From contig CM060477.1 in the NCBI GenBank assembly GCA_030544235.1, forward strand, positions 9,198,434 to 9,262,433: DNA of 64,000 nt. Direction: 5' to 3'. Source of the stretch: Lepturacanthus savala. Taxonomy: Eukaryota; Chordata; Actinopteri; Scombriformes; Trichiuridae. The position numbers and the translations under genes were made by a program. Shown one piece after another: positions 1-14,959 of this stretch. Below the pieces are notes generated by a model, which did not search any database, was not told the DNA's origin, and was given only the letters and a program-made list of their open reading frames with translations. Positions within the stretch are counted from its first letter, which is position 1; the number at the start of each line of letters is the position of its first letter.

Positions 1-2265
1 TCTGCTTTTCTTTGAAACAAGTTTTGCAAGTTTATACCAAGATCGAACTCTGTGTTTAAACTGTTTCCTGAATTACTGTAAGACCTACAGTGTTCAGTGC
101 CTGCTCTCTCACGGGTTTGCAGGAACATCTGTTATCATTCTTTACTTTTAATGACATAATGTTCTAATGTTGGGTTTGGCTTCACCCGGACCCCCACTCA
201 GGTGAAATCTACACACGCTGCATTCACTCACCAACATTTTTTAATGACAATTGAGCCTGCAAGTCAACCATCAAAAGCCAAGAAAATTACAAACTTACTG
301 GATAGTAAAAGAGACTGTGGTGCCTTGTTTTAAAATTGGTCATGTGAGCTGACTGGTGATCATAAAATCACTCTGTTATTTCGTGAATAATAAATCCAGT
401 CTGCAGTCCTAGTCTAAGAAAAGCAGTAAAGATTTATATTACCTGTTTAATCTATAGATTTAGAGGCAACCAAACAGCACCATGAAATCTAAGCCTTTCA
501 TCACACGCCCGCCCCACACACTGTAAAGCATGAGTCAGAAAGTCAATAGCATTTGTAATGAATTTCCCAGCAGTAGTAGATATCCTATACACGCTGGGTG
601 GCTGTGACAGTCACTCCTCGGTTAGTTCGCTTATAGTTTGCTTAATATCGCTATCAAAGGACGTCTATCAGATTCATTTGATAAATTAATCCCGTGCCGC
701 TACTTTTATCAATGTTCCCTTTCAAATTGTAGGCCTCACACAAAGCGTGCAGCACTTGGAGGCAATCAAACGCAAACATGTTGTGGTTTTACTGATATAT
801 TCAAGTCAAAAATGTGTCACTTTGCTAATACGAGCTAAAATATCAAAGAAAATAAAACCACCGTCTTATATAATCACAGCCCCTCAGCACCGATCAATCA
901 CAGCTATTCAAATGCACTGGGAGTACATCCCACATAGAGATTGCAGTTTCAGACTGAAACGCTGACAATTACGGAGCCCAGCGCCAGAAGTGCTGGGAGG
1001 AAAAACTGGGCAAAGATCATAATCTGGCAAAGTTTGCCCAGAGAGAGAGAGAGAGAGAGAATGAATGTGGCGGTGCACGTTTATCGCTGCCCGCAGTAAT
1101 AGAGGCTGTCAGTGTCATTAGCATGTAGCTGCTCACCGTGAGCAGAATTGTCAAACCTCAGGGGATCATAGTCCCTCATGTGTTTCTGATTTACAAGAAT
1201 GAAGGTGGAAAAGAGAGTTTTTGTCTCCCTCTTTAAAGGAAGGCAAAAATATATATATATATATTGTCGGCATTCCTTTTTCATTTCAGCTTCTCACTTG
1301 GCTTTCTTGGATTGTCAGCTGTTTGGATGCTTTCAGTTTAAAGGAGGTTAAATGAACTCAACCATGCTATTGCCAATTTAATCACAGCTTAATGCCAAGA
1401 ATTTACAACAAAGTAAAAGAGAAGGAATTCAATTTCATGTCCAGCTTTCATCTTCAGAAAAGATGTATTACTGTATATAAAATTCAACTGTACTGGATTA
1501 TGTGACAGGACACATGATTAATGCATAGCTTTGAGGAACTTAGAATAACCCTGTGAGAAATGACCCATAATTCTCCCGTTGCCTTCTCTCAGTATGACTT
1601 GAAACCCTCGCTCGGAATGTTTAATGTATTGTGTCTTCAAATCTATTTTTCTTTAAAAGACAAGAGAAAGAGATACGCTTACAACTCCTTAAATCTGACA
1701 CAACAAAAACAGTTTATGCTAACTAGCGAGAGGACATACTGTTTGCACTGCCATTATAAAACCGGTCTTATGATTCCAGCTCTAAATCGTACCATATGTC
1801 CCAAAAATGACTTTTTTGCAAAAGCACATCCAGCAAGACCTAGAGTTAAAAATAGACACCAGGGAAATTTGGAGGTTGTTCAGGTATGTTGTTGGTTAGC
1901 TTCATATGGTAGATCCATTGAAGACTCTCTATTATGATCAAGTATATCTACAGATGTGGTTGGAGAACATATTTATAACAGACTTGTGCTAGGATTCCTT
2001 GGCTGACATCAGATCAGATGTTAATCTTAAACTCATAGCCATTACCCCTGAAAAACGTAGGGTGCTCTTTTAAAAATATCACTGTAAAAAAAAAATATTA
2101 GCCTCATGAATCCAAGTCTGAAGAAATGGTGGGACTGAGTGTAAATGGTTATGTAAGACACCAGTGGCATACTATATGCAAACCCATGCAGACATTTACA
2201 TCTAAACATAAAGTTTTAACTGAGCTGCTTATAAGGTGTTTGCCTGTGTGACTCTTTTACAATAA
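1..2265. other. Intergenic, no gene recognised
   Basis: AT-rich DNA. I see a short AG microsatellite near 1041-1060 and a TA run near 1250-1263, and no exon with recognisable protein similarity. The longest open frame (1560-1937, plus) matches no family I know and has no clear splice or codon-use support. Confidence 0.6.
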
Positions 2266-2393
2266 TAATAATGGTATATGGACTCCCTTCAGTTTTTCCG
2301 ATCACTTAAACTGCTTTACATTAACTACAAGTGTACATTCACCCGTTTACACATATTCATACTGCTCTACCACTGAGACACAGCTGCCCTTTA
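2266..2393 (+). repeat. Decayed teleost interspersed repeat
   Basis: The stretch resembles a common fish repeat with a run on the pattern 'gctttacattaactacaag' followed by 'cattcaccc..ttacacatattcatactgctctaccactgag'. It is diverged and no ends or target duplications were found. The family assignment is from memory and weak. Confidence 0.3.
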
Positions 2394-5300
2394 ATAGTCA
2401 TATTTAGTATGAAGAGCTCAGTCTGTGAAGTATCCACTGCTTAGAATAAAGAAGACTATTCTTTAAATAACAAGACGAGCCAAAGGATTTTGTAGGTCCA
2501 ACCTAAACGAGTTTGAGTCATGCCTTAGTCTACTGCTCTTTAATATTGACATGTTGAAGTAAAATCTATCTTCAAAAAGGTAAAAGTCTAAATGTTCTCT
2601 GACACTTGTGGTTTATACAGGTAGTGGGCAGGATGAACTGATTTCAGACTTTTCATTTCAAAGGACAAGCTTTACCGTCTAGTATAGGAATAATGTTCAT
2701 ATTCATGATGATTTACCTCATAATTTACATAAAATGGCAACACACCTTGCCTGTTATTTTGGAATTTGCATATTTTTGTGTGTAGTATGTCTGTATTTCT
2801 CGTCATAGACCTGCATGTTGGCCTTTTATTTTACCATAACCATGGTTTCCCCCTAACTTAAACCAGGTTTGATTGTTTCCTGACGTTTAAATTATATTTT
2901 ATATTAACTCCTTGTTTCAGAGGAGAGCTCCTGGCCAGCGTTGTGGACTGAAAGGTTTTTTGTTCTGTTTTGTTTTGTTTTGCAGTAAACCATATTGAGA
3001 TTTTGATTGGATTAATTAATTTTTCATCCTTAGAAGATAAGAGTAGATTGTCAACGTTCATTATATTTTTAATCAAACATCACCAGAGCCCTGTGTGACT
3101 ATGGATTTTTAAGATGATAGGTTATTATTTAATTTTTTGATCATTTATATATATATATGTTTACCTGCCAGGGAAATGGAAACTACTGACTGGCATATAG
3201 TCTCTATATGAATCAGTTGTTTATTGAAACCCAGCACTACTTTGAATCTACATAAACTTTGTAGTGATGTATCTATTAAATGTAGCTTGATATAAAGCAT
3301 TAGTGAGTGTGATAGTGATCATTAGGTGTTGCTTCAAGAAAAGTGTCACTCAATGCATCACCATAGGATTGATAAGCACAAATAAAATTGTATACTCACT
3401 ACAAAAAAGTCGACTGCTCCACTGTGTACATGTCTAGTGAATTGGCCTTGCTCAGACACATAACTTAAACTGTCATGAACATATTTTCCTATCTTCTTGT
3501 TTTGGTTATTTCTTATTTTATTCTATAAGGATGTCATATGTTTTACATCTAACATGACCACTGTCACATTACACTACTTGCTGTTTATTGCATATAATGC
3601 TTTAGTCTAGATCCACAATTTTAAGCTTATTCCGCTCATTGGAAGTTGTGGTAGACAGAATCCTCAGATAAATGCCTAAAATGCAAAAGTAAATATAGTG
3701 TGGCAGTCCAGATTTCCTCTAAAGAATACATGAAAAAACAAACAAAACCAAGATGCTGTGCAGCGTTTTCAGAAACTTTCCATTTCCAAAGATTATATCA
3801 GTTTTCCCCCCTCACTAAAGACCACTCTGAGACTATTACCCTTACCTTTAAGTTTTACTAACTGTGACTTAATACCCCGAAGAAAGTGCCCATAAAAATG
3901 CCACAGAAATTAATTGCAAGGAAAGTTGATCTTCCCATTGTTAATTTGCCAGTTAAATTCTGGTGTCCCTGCGGGCATATAGCGATCTCAGAAAAAAAAG
4001 CTCGTAGGGGAGAGGTCATTGTGCTGGCTCAGTCTGTAAAGATATGGTTTCAGTCCAGGAAGCTACAGGGTTATGGCCATAAACACAAATACACTGAACT
4101 ACACACTGGTTTTAACTTTACTCCACATGGAGAAGATACAAGAGAGAGGGGCCTTTTGCTTTTGATGCACAGTCTGCTTTTTCTCAAGAATGAATGCTGT
4201 TATAGAAGGTCATTAACATGCTTGCCTAGCAACCCACTGGCATCAGAATATGTTACGTTGGCCACAAGCCCGAAAACCAAAGAAAACATTGGCCCAAGTG
4301 ATGATCTGAATCTGGCTGAAGGAGCAGTGAAAGATATATTTTCAGTAACATTACATCAATAAGTGCAGCGTGCCCATGTATTGAATCATATCTTATCATG
4401 GATGTCCGCCCAAAGAACTTTGTCATTTCATGGCATCATAGCGTAGGGTTGTTTGCCTTTAGCAACTTTGCTGATACAATCAGCATTTGACTGAAAAGCA
4501 GATTATAACACAGTGGCCTCACAGTTCTGCTGCAGCTATAGGTCTATGTTTAACATAGCTGGATTTTTACTGAGAAAATATACTATATAGCTCATGAGCT
4601 AATCCAAAGAGGATATACAGCAGTGTGGGAACAGCTGATTATTGGAGACTATAGGGGCATGAGATTAGGCGTCCAATTCTCCAGATGGAAAATCTGACGG
4701 CTGACATTTCTGCAGATAGGTTTGTGAATGTCACTGTTACATTGTTTTATCGTGTAACAACGCTGTGGCTAAGCTACAAAATGTCCAGTTAACAGCGTTG
4801 TCGAAACAGTGACATTCGACATATCCGTGGTATGGGGAAACTGTCAACGTTTACCTCTGGAGACCAGGCCTGGATTAGGAGACATGGTTCTCAAAATGTC
4901 TTACTACAGGCAATCTTCCCCGACCAGCCGTAAAAATGTCTTTGTATCTCTCTCGTGTTGGCTCCGGTGGTGAATTTCCATGAGATTGCAATGCCTCCGT
5001 GGCTCTCAAGAGGCTTCAAGATACCACAAAGTAAATGTAAAGCGATAATTCACTTTGGGGAAAAAGTGACTGCATGGCTAACTGGTAAAGACATGGTTGG
5101 GCTGGAGGACAATGAGAGGTGGATGACAGATTGATAACAGGAGAGACGGAGCATGTACTTCTGTTCTCTCCATTATCATTTTACAGCAAATGCTGTGGTA
5201 TGTCCGAAGCCATACAGGATTTTCAAACCACCGTCAAACCACCAGAAGCTGTAGGAGTTCGGTGTCTAGGTGGATTGAATTTGTTGTGCGTATGAGAATG

Positions 5301-8300
5301 AATGGTTCAAATTAAAGGCTTTATTCACAGCTCCCGTGGCCAATATTTACATCTTTATAGAGCCAATAGTGCAGGTGGAACATATTGCAAAAGCACAATT
5401 TGTTCAGGTATTATTGTGGAAATAGCAAATAGCGGTATTTATATCATGACATACGTGACAGCGTGTAAAACAGCAACGTGATCTAACTCCAACTTGGCCG
5501 AGCAGCCGAGACTTTGATAGTAGCTCTTCCAAGAACCAGGGAGCGCGAGCTGCTCTTAAATGAGGCCGACATTACAGTAAATATCACTGCAGTATCCACC
5601 ACATCTGTCACTGAGCATTAAAAAACATGGGTAGCATGACAATGATTCCCCGGGTCTATTTACTTTTGAATTGGTGGGCGTCTCACAGGTGCAGGCTGTC
5701 ATCTGGGAGGTATCAGAGAAAAGGAATGCTGAGGCTGAAGCCAGCAGGCACCGTCTTATGTCAGGAGGTTAGTGTGGGATAAAGAGATGTGTGTCATACT
5801 GGCTCCTTTTTTTAGAAGTTGTAAAATGTGCTTTATAAAGCATTAGGATCTATGCAGGTAATCCTGGATTCTCACAGATGTCTCATCTGAAAATGCAATT
5901 TCAACAGATTTGTCAAAATGTAATTCATTGAAAAACTGCGATGAAAATACCAAGAGCCTGTTTGTATAGTAAATTATAGCCTGTAATAGGTGTTTTGTAT
6001 GTAAAGGTGAACTTTTACATCCATTAAAAGAAAAAATAAATTTAGCTAGTAGTATATGATGCATAAATGTCACACAAAGAATTTGGATACTCAATTATAG
6101 AACACTACAGACTTGAGGCACCGCTTCTGAGGAAATGTGAAAACATCATTATAATTCATAATGCATATGTCAAGTCTCCAATCCCTTATGTAGGAATATT
6201 ACCCAATAAAGTAATAATATATGAGAATAAAAAGGCATTTTATCCGTCAGTCCAAGGGATTCAGTACTCTTAAACCAGAGCATTTATCACATTGTCTGAC
6301 AGCCTCTAAAACTTCCTTTTTTCAGTGTTGAAATTGGGAGGTTTGCATCTATTTTTTTTAACTTTCTGAAACAGGCAATTACACACACTAGATATAGTTA
6401 CAGACTGTTTTGCAGAGGTGTAAAAGTAAGACGGTCTTTGTTTTTTATTCTTTAGACTTCCATCACTTTGTGTATGCACTTTGTACATAACTGAGTACAA
6501 CACCAGTAACACTTTTTTTTAATACTTTAAAGCTGCAGGGTGGGACATCTGTCTCCCTCTGCTGGCAGTGAAAATATAATTGCACATAGGCCTACATAGA
6601 ATAAAATTTAAAAAAAAAAATTAAAAAAAGAAAATGTTAAGGTTGCACCTGTAAAACAGTGGATCGGTTGTTTGGAGCATCATACAACCCCTATAAAATG
6701 ATGTGTTTCATTGTCAAGTTCAGTGTGAAGCATCATCAGCATTGTGTGAACCCATCTTCATCATCTTCATTCATACTGTAGGTCAAAATTCAGCACAGCA
6801 GCTTTAATGCCCTGAACAATTACTTGATAGTTTATAACACATTATAATGTTGTTATAAGCAGATATGAGGCTGGTGTACAAACATAATGAAAGACCATGT
6901 AGTAAAACATAGTTATAATGATAGACAATGTCTTTGTTGAAAACTTATTAAATACATGTTGATAAACAATTTAAATGTTCTTTAAATGAATCTTATAAGC
7001 ACATACAGTAGTGTTATGAACCATTTATTAGATTTTTATAGTGCTTATAAATACTCATCTATGCCTTCACCCTTCAGTGCAGATATACTCACTTTTATAC
7101 ACTTTTTGTAAAAAAAAAAAAAAACATACGGCCATGTTTGTTTCAAGCAATCCAAACCTTTTACTATAATAATGACATCATCAGCTGAGAAATATTAATA
7201 ATATTATCCAGGAATCCATTACTTCGCAATACTTTTCCTATGTTTTTCATATGTTTGACAAGTAATTAGATATCTGTTGCAGACGTGCCTGTTCAGCGAT
7301 TTTCTGAGACTCCTTCAGTCTTCAATGTCATGATGGAGTGATGTCCTTCTCTTGTCTTTCTGCCGCAAGCAATTTGCTCTGTTTCTAACCTCATCCCTGT
7401 GCACGCTGAATTTCCCACCATCTTATCTACGACTAAAACTGAACAAACACAAAATGTGTGCCCCTCTGGACTGTGTGAGTCTGATTGTGTTATTTGGCAG
7501 GACTGACACTACCTTGGGAGCTATTATTAGGATTACGTTTTACAGAAAGGGGACAATTATCTGGTCTATTTAGCCTGTGAGGATGATGTAACTAATTGCT
7601 GTTATATACTGCGCTGCGTCCAGCTCCGCAGGAATCCGCATTGTCAAGCAGCAGCGCCGGCATTTGAGGTCATGGACACATATGGATGAGTGATGAAGAC
7701 AGAAGACAGTCAGAGATGTTGGAAGTGGTAAGGTAATAGCTGTTTTTTCACGGATTAGATGACCTTGTGGACCACTAACGTCCGGGTTTCAGCGTTCAGA
7801 AGAACGTGAAGTATGTGGAAAATACATCCTCCCTTATGGAAACCATTGTTTGTTTTTGCACCTGTGTGTAGGGAAAGAACATAAAAATCTTGGTTGGATT
7901 CCATGGTGAAGACATAAGGACTCTGGATTGTTGCTCACAGTACTATAAATCACTGCTTCATGTTTTAAGGGGAAACACTTGCATGTAGTTATGAAACTCC
8001 TTTTTATGCTATTGTGTACTGGACTACTACTATTTTTATTTATCTTTTCTGCAGTAGAGTGTTCTGCTGCAGTCTTGCATTCTACAGAATAGCAAGTAGA
8101 GTAAGTGAAGTAAAGCATTTATTCCGGACTTATATATCAAATTATTTTCAAAAGCTGCTCTAAAATAGAAAAATTATGTAGAAATGTGCAAGAAATTAAC
8201 ATGTTGACCCCAAGATGATTTGCGACCACTGAAGTGTTGGGTAATGGGGTTCCCAAAAAAGAAAAAGAAGCCTTTTACACAAATGATTTATATTCACGGC

Positions 8301-11149
8301 AGTACTGTTCTAGGCAATTACTTTCACCCTGACTGGTGTCCATAAGACTGGGGAAGCCATTATTCTTCTTGAGTAAAATATCTCAGTACTTTTTTCCATC
8401 TTTGCGTGCATTAATCAAACCAGATCTTCAAATGAAGGCCTGTCCACTCTCAAATGAAACTGTCAAACGTGTTGTAAGTCATCCAGAACCACAAAAACAC
8501 AAAAAGGAAGTTTCCAGCGTAGGTTTTATGATCAGTAATAAGTGAGTTGCTAAACTGATGTCTGTCCAGTAACTGATTTGATTTTCGCTCTTTCGTGAGC
8601 TTTTAGTTCGCCGCTTCTGTCATCCCCAAGGTGTACAAAGATAAATTGCGCTTTGCAAACACGAACATCTGACAATGCAGGATAAAATAAAACACCCTGC
8701 GCCACTGTCATCCAGCTGTTCACCGTCCCAAGGTTGGAATGTGCTGCCATGTGAAGCCTCAGAAGAAGACATTCATTAAAGGATTAGGCCCACACTTTGT
8801 ACTGACACAAGAATGAGGGCAGCTGAAAGGAGAAGAATGAAATGATCAAAATGATATTCAGGCACGATTTTGTGCATGAGAGGAGATGGTGGCGGTGTAA
8901 GTAGCGGCAATCAAAACAAAGTGCAAAGATCCTCCCTTTTCGGAGTCAACACCATGCTGGCAAAGATAACAACTGAGGTGGAATCCGGCCATGGCTAAGC
9001 CTCTTTAGTGCACTTTTTCATTTCGTGATCTAAGGTGTCAAAAGAGTTGAGATCAAAGGAGCCATGACCACTTTTCTTTAAATGGGCCGGCGATAAGCAA
9101 ATTCACAATCGGCCGAGAAGGCACTTTGTCTCTGGGGCGGAGGCGGCGGCAGGAGCAGCAGCCTTCAGTAATTCAAAAGATGAATTCACAAAGTAATTCA
9201 GTTAGGGAGCCCTTCATGGGAATGCTGCTAATCTTCCAGGGCCTTCCAGTAAGAGCTCATATTTTCAATTTGAGATGTCTGCACTCTCCTCAAATAGTTC
9301 ATTCTTTGGTGTCCTAAAAAACTGGCCTTAAAGTGTTTCGACCGCGGTTCCAAACCAAACAACGGCATTACATTTCTTTGCTTGTTTATTGAAAGTTTCA
9401 ATAATAGGCAATTTGGCACAGTCAGTAGGAATCCTCAGCCGAAAACCATAAAAGTGGCAGTATGTGTGGTCTGGTGCTGCCATTGCAGTGAACTCCATAG
9501 AAGCAGGAGAAGCAGGGCCAGCGTATTTCCCGTAGCATAACACATGCCGACAGCAGGCAGACATGGCAAACTGGACTCCCCTTGTTCTCACACTCGGTGC
9601 CAAATTGGAGGAAATTCTTCCAGTGGCAAGTATCAATTACTCACTTTAAACAAACATCCGAGGCTTTCAAATATCAACATGGTGCATGCAAGTCTCCCTA
9701 TAGGGCATCCGAGAGGGGAAGACCACACACATGGAGTCACCTTCCAGCATCACCTTTCTCCTCATATTCACTGTATTTCCTCTCCGCATGCTCCATACAT
9801 CCCCCTCTGCTCTGTTTGGCTAAATCAGACCCGGCTCTTATTCGATCGTGTGTCAACAAGGTAAGAGATTACAAGCCTAAAGCGAGAAGGAACGGCTGCA
9901 TTCTCCGTGCCGTCTTTTACGGCTCAAGTGTGGAGCGACTGTTGTGTGTCTGCCTGACACTTTCGTGCTGCGTTCACTCATTTTTCTAACAGTTGTGTCA
10001 CAGAAAGCGGCAGGAAAAACACATCCATCATTCTCATTTCTGAAAATGCCTTACTTGCAAATTGCATGTCAGTGAAGTCGACAGCCACAGAGTCTGCGTC
10101 GTCTGGCTCTGCCCCATCTGGTAAGGATATACAAGTGACTTCAAATGGTCAACTATATCACACTGCAGCCACGTGGTTGTTGTGAAGCCGGCGGCCAGAG
10201 CAGATTAGATATTATTAAAGTGTGTAGTAGATGTGGGCAGATCACTCAGTTTGTGGTTTGTAAAAAAAAAAAGGAGCCAACTTTGAAACGAATGTGGGAG
10301 CAGCGTGCAGCTCATAATTTAAAGCTTTATGTGAGTCAAAACCACAAGATGAAGATGTTTTAGTGGCTGTATGTGTATAGTGTAAGTAAAGTACGTGTGT
10401 GCATAAAACAACACAAAACTTGAAACATGCTATTTGTACATTTGATTATTACCTTTGTGTCTAGTTGTGATATGTCTTCCTGCAGATTTCTGGACAAATG
10501 GTATGGTGTGGACTGCGATTATATAGCTGTCATGCCAATACATTCCCATATTCTCGACTCATCAGTTTTCATTAGACGATTTACAATTGTGCAAAATTAG
10601 ATGCAAGAAGAGGCAAATACATTGTTCTCTGACAGGTAATATAGCTGCCATACAGTAACTGACCTGAGACTTTATCAACATTGCTATAATTAAGTTTCTA
10701 GCAATGTGATGAAATGATTTCCACATTACTATGCTTTTTATTAGTTAAGAAAGACAGTCTTTCATTTTAAAAGTGCAACCTGATTTAGTAAATCTCAATT
10801 TTCAAACTAGCCAGTAGTTACTAAAATCTAAAGGGAGAACTTTAAACACTATTGATTTATGAATATCTGGTACAACTCAATCTTGTGGTTGTTAGCATTT
10901 ACCGTTTAAAGCACCACATCATGTTGCCTATCTAATCATCTCTTATATATAATAGCTCATAGTCTTCATGATAGTTGTTCTAGAAATATTTAAAAAGTAA
11001 CATAGAAAATAACATAAAAAAGTAGAATAAACTCCCCACTAAGCACAAGGCCAAGCTACTGCATGCAGGTGCAAGATATTAGCACCAGGTAGCCTCAAAC
11101 AGGGGCCTATTTGAAGGTCCATTTACTGCAATCTTACCAGACAGCAGAA
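2394..11149. other. Gene-poor intergenic region
   Basis: No recognisable exon. A 158-residue open frame at 3886-4362 (plus) has no family resemblance. The part near 6810-7062 contains repeated 'ttataagca' words in both orientations and may be an eroded MITE. The stretch from about 8900 to 10000 is less AT-rich than its surroundings and contains a TCF/LEF-type word (atcaaagga, ending at 9060). It is the best candidate here for conserved non-coding regulatory DNA, but conservation cannot be judged from one sequence. Confidence 0.5.
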
Positions 11150-11352
11150 AATTCAAACCAATGTAGAAACCAGGATTTCTTCCGGATCATTGCCAAAATG
11201 TAATTATCTTTTCATAGGACCATTCCCAACATTCGCTAAAAGTTTGACGAAAATCCGGCCTGCACTTTTTCAGATATCTTGCAAATAAACAAACACAGAC
11301 AGACAAACGTGGGCGAAAACATAATCTCCTTGGCGGAGGTAAAAAAAAAAAA
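11150..11352 (+). mobile_element. Possible 3' end of a non-LTR retrotransposon
   Basis: The segment ends in 'aaaacataatctccttggc' plus 'ggaggtaaaa', preceded by a short 'aaacaaacacagacagacaaacg' stretch. This combination recurs at the 3' ends of old non-LTR elements in many fish genomes. An A-rich run follows. No coding part or target duplication was found. Confidence 0.4.
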
Positions 11353-14300
11353 TAAAAAAAAAAGGAACTACAAAGGAAATCTTGGATTTGTGCTTAACAT
11401 TCATTCACACAAACTTAAAACCAACAGAGGATCATTAAGCAACCACTTTGTAGTTAAGTATGTACAAGAAAAATGTTCGCTGTGAAAGCCAAAGCCGGTG
11501 CACATGTCAGCAGCTCCGCAGGCTTTTACATACCGCATTAGACTCTGACATTAGGTTTTTTTTTTAAGTGTGAGAAGTAATGTGAAAAAGAGTCAAAAGT
11601 CGACCACTTACTGGGAAATTGAAAACATGAGGGCGTTTTTTTGCACAAGGAAAGGGAAAGGAGGCTTTGATTTCTCAAAGCGTTGACAGTGCAAGGACAC
11701 CTTATCCAGAAAGCTCCCTCCCACTGGCTCCTTGAGCAGCTCCCAACACGACAAAGCCTCCAGGAGAGCTGCAGGTCATTCAGTTTAATGACGGCACTAT
11801 GAGAAACAAATGCATATGATGTAATTGCCTTATTCATAGTGCGCTCTAATTTGATTCTGACCTAGAGGAAAAGTACAATGGCTTCGATGTAAATGTCCTC
11901 CAAAAACCCCATTTACTGCTACAATTAAACCAAAATCACATCCAGATTTCACAGTATAAATACCAAGCAGGCTCTAATTGAACTTTCGGGGTTGTGCACA
12001 ATCACTCTTCTGTACATCCAAAACAAATACAGCCTTTTATTTTGTGGCCTGCTGGTTGAGGACAGATTTGAGGCAGCAACGACTACAGATGGGAGGCTGA
12101 AAATCACAATGAAAATGGAAGGATAAAGGTTTTCATATCAAATTAATAAATTTATATGGAGAGAAATAGGCATCAGCAGCCCACACTGGGGACTGATGTG
12201 GAGAGCAGAGTGAGAGACCATGGCAGCACAGTGTTTTTCTTTGCTGTTGTGAAAACAGACATCAGGACATATTGCAAGTAGCAGCTTCTCCATAATACGT
12301 GGTTTAAGGAGCAAATGAGCAATATAACCACTAGTGACTTTGAATGCGGACACCAGTATCAGCATAAAACCGCAACAATCTGCACTGTGCACATGTATTT
12401 TGTCATTATGGTAAAATAGAAATTGTATTTCATTCTCAATATTTTTTCCCCTACATGATCTCATGGGATGGCGTATAAATAGCGCGCCGTTTCATATGTC
12501 AACATATTCAGTGCTTTCCACATGTTGTTTAATGTTATTTAGTTCCCATAGGCTTCCACTGCAACCACAGCACTCAGCTTCGACTAAATGTCAACATTAT
12601 TTTAGTAAAAAAGGATAAGGATGACATTTCTTTTATTCTCAATGGAAAATGCAGTATTTTAAGATGGGTTTTGCATTCAATTTTGTTAAGATGACATTTC
12701 TAGTGAAGTTTAGATTTTATTTTCAATGCAATATTTACGCTATTCAGCAATAGCAGCGTCTATAGCAACCAATAGCAAGTAATTAACTAAACATCATATA
12801 GATTCACACACCATTTGCTGTATCCAGGCTGTTTTTTTCTTATCTTGCTCTCATAATCTTCGGATTACTTAAGAAAGATATTGTTATACGTATTTTCATG
12901 AACTTGCGATCTTAGTTTCTGTATGGAAAACAACAAAGACTTCATTACAAAGAATACAAAGATGATCAGAGCCTCTGTCAGATCACTTTTCGCTGGGAAA
13001 AGCTTGCCACAGGGCCCTGTAGGCTTCAAGCGAAACCCTAATTTCCTTGCAAATCCCATAGAACAATATTAGTTTTAAACCAGCAAAGCATTTTACGTCA
13101 TCTCAAGAGAGCAATGGTGGCCAAAAGAAAAGGAAATACGGTCACAGGAAGGATTTAACACTTGAGCCAAAAGAGTGAGAGAGCTGTATGAATTTTAAAT
13201 TGTACATATTACAGACTCAGAAGACTAATATGAGTGTTTGTTCTAAAACTGCGGGCTTTACACTTCCTGCATGCATGAGTTGTTGACCATGAAAAACATC
13301 CTGAGAACAGACCAAAACGGGCATGCTGCTTCACAATCTTCATTTTATTGTCTATTTCAATTTTTATCCTCGTCCTTTTAATGTTTTCACCACCATGTTT
13401 TATCAATTGCATAACCCGGTCCAGAGGAAACAGATTTTTATGGCTGGAAAAGACAAAATGACTTGAACTCTGTGAACTTGAATTCCAACTAGAAGCTTGC
13501 TAAATTGTGTACCTGGTTTATATCCTGTATATTTTTCAGATGCATTAAAGTAAACACAAAAAAACTCATCTTTTGCACATTTCATTATTCTATGTATCAA
13601 TTCCTTTTTTGGCAAAAGCAATACTATAAGAAGAATTAACCCTCGTATTAACATTAACCCTACATGTCTTTTTTACATTACATATATATATGTAATTTGG
13701 CTTGGGTCAGAATATAGAGGTTGTCTATTAATTACAGGACCTCTCCTGCATAGCCACATCAAAGTGTTTCTGAGTAAGACATTTAACCCCTAAATTGCTT
13801 TTTTTTCTGCGAATGACAGTATAAGAAGCATTGTGAAGTGCATTGTCCTGCTCATATGTAAAAAACATCCTATTTTTTCTCTCTCAGCAATATATATATA
13901 TATATGTGTGTTGATAGAGCAACTGTAGCTCCCCACATGGGAGCTACAGTCAAGCGTCATTTGAGGTTGTGATTACATTTAGTTTTGCTTTCAGTGAGTT
14001 CAGCAGTGAGAGGGGGGAAAAAACCCCAAACCAACTGACTGTGGTGCATCATCAGCCTGTGTTTCTCTAAAAAGGATATCTGTTGCATCACTTTACATTT
14101 TTGTGTGCTGACTGATGTTTTGAGAGGAATACAAAAAAGCCCAACATAAAAAGAAATGGCTAATTACTGTGTGGAGTTAAAATAATAAACTAAAGGGGAT
14201 GAAGTGGGATCAAAATTGACTTTAGCCTTCTTGCTCTGGAGCCTCTTATTCTCACCATTATTGGATATTGATGAAAGCATGTGTTCAGACATGCATGTAA

Positions 14301-14959
14301 ACTAACACACAAGAAAAAATCCTCACTTAACAAAAGTATAATTCGTAGATCCCACTGCGCATGCTATCTAGCTAAGCATTGGGTGTGTGCAGAACGTCTT
14401 TTTTTGAGCGATTCTCAAAAAATCCAAAGGTTTTAGAGATGGCGGGGTCAGTGGTTAACTTAACCAAGCAAAAGCCTGCTCTTGCTTTTGCTCCACATTC
14501 ATTGGGTGTAGTGGAAGTCTCGGGCTATGATTGATTGTAATTCACTAAGCTGGCTTATTGAAGGCTGATGTAACTTCCCTTTTCACTCATGGTGATCACA
14601 TTCACAGTTGACCTTTTCTTGCCAAGGGACTGTTTCCAGAGGAATGGTGTTTTTACCTCACTCAAATCCAAACATGAAGAGTTTACACGACACTCAGCCA
14701 AGAGGGCAAAAAGGCAAACAGATGGACAGCTGATGCAGCAAATCAGTGATCTGTGCGGTGATTCACACACCTGTCCCATCCAACAGTGAGGCGACCAAAT
14801 GAGAGCCGGCCAGAGGATCCTGGATCAGGTTTAGCTTGAGGTGGCCAGAGAATGACTCAAGAGCAGGTTTTTGACACAGAGTCAATCAACACAAGACAGT
14901 GCACGGCTCACAAGAGCAGGTGCCTTAAACATTTATTCTAATAAATCATTATTGATATT
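11353..14959. other. Gene-poor intergenic region
   Basis: No gene recognised. It contains a perfect 18-base palindrome at about 13676-13694 (ttacatatatatatgtaa), a TA run near 13891 and an 11-bp perfect hairpin at 13923-13949. Open frames here are short and unlike any family I know. Confidence 0.5.
13923..13949. other. Perfect 11-bp inverted repeat, 5-nt loop
   Basis: The left arm ctgtagctccc (13923-13933) and right arm gggagctacag (13939-13949) are exact reverse complements separated by cacat. It could be a transcription-factor dyad, a small hairpin or a MITE remnant. The stem is too short for a microRNA precursor. Confidence 0.6.

Noticed and set aside
3886..4362. 158-residue plus-strand open frame
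   Set aside because: No family resemblance, no exon context, AT-rich codons. It is probably chance.
9328..9989. Overlapping 100-135 residue open frames on both strands
   Set aside because: Overlapping frames on both strands without similarity or splice support. More likely non-coding.
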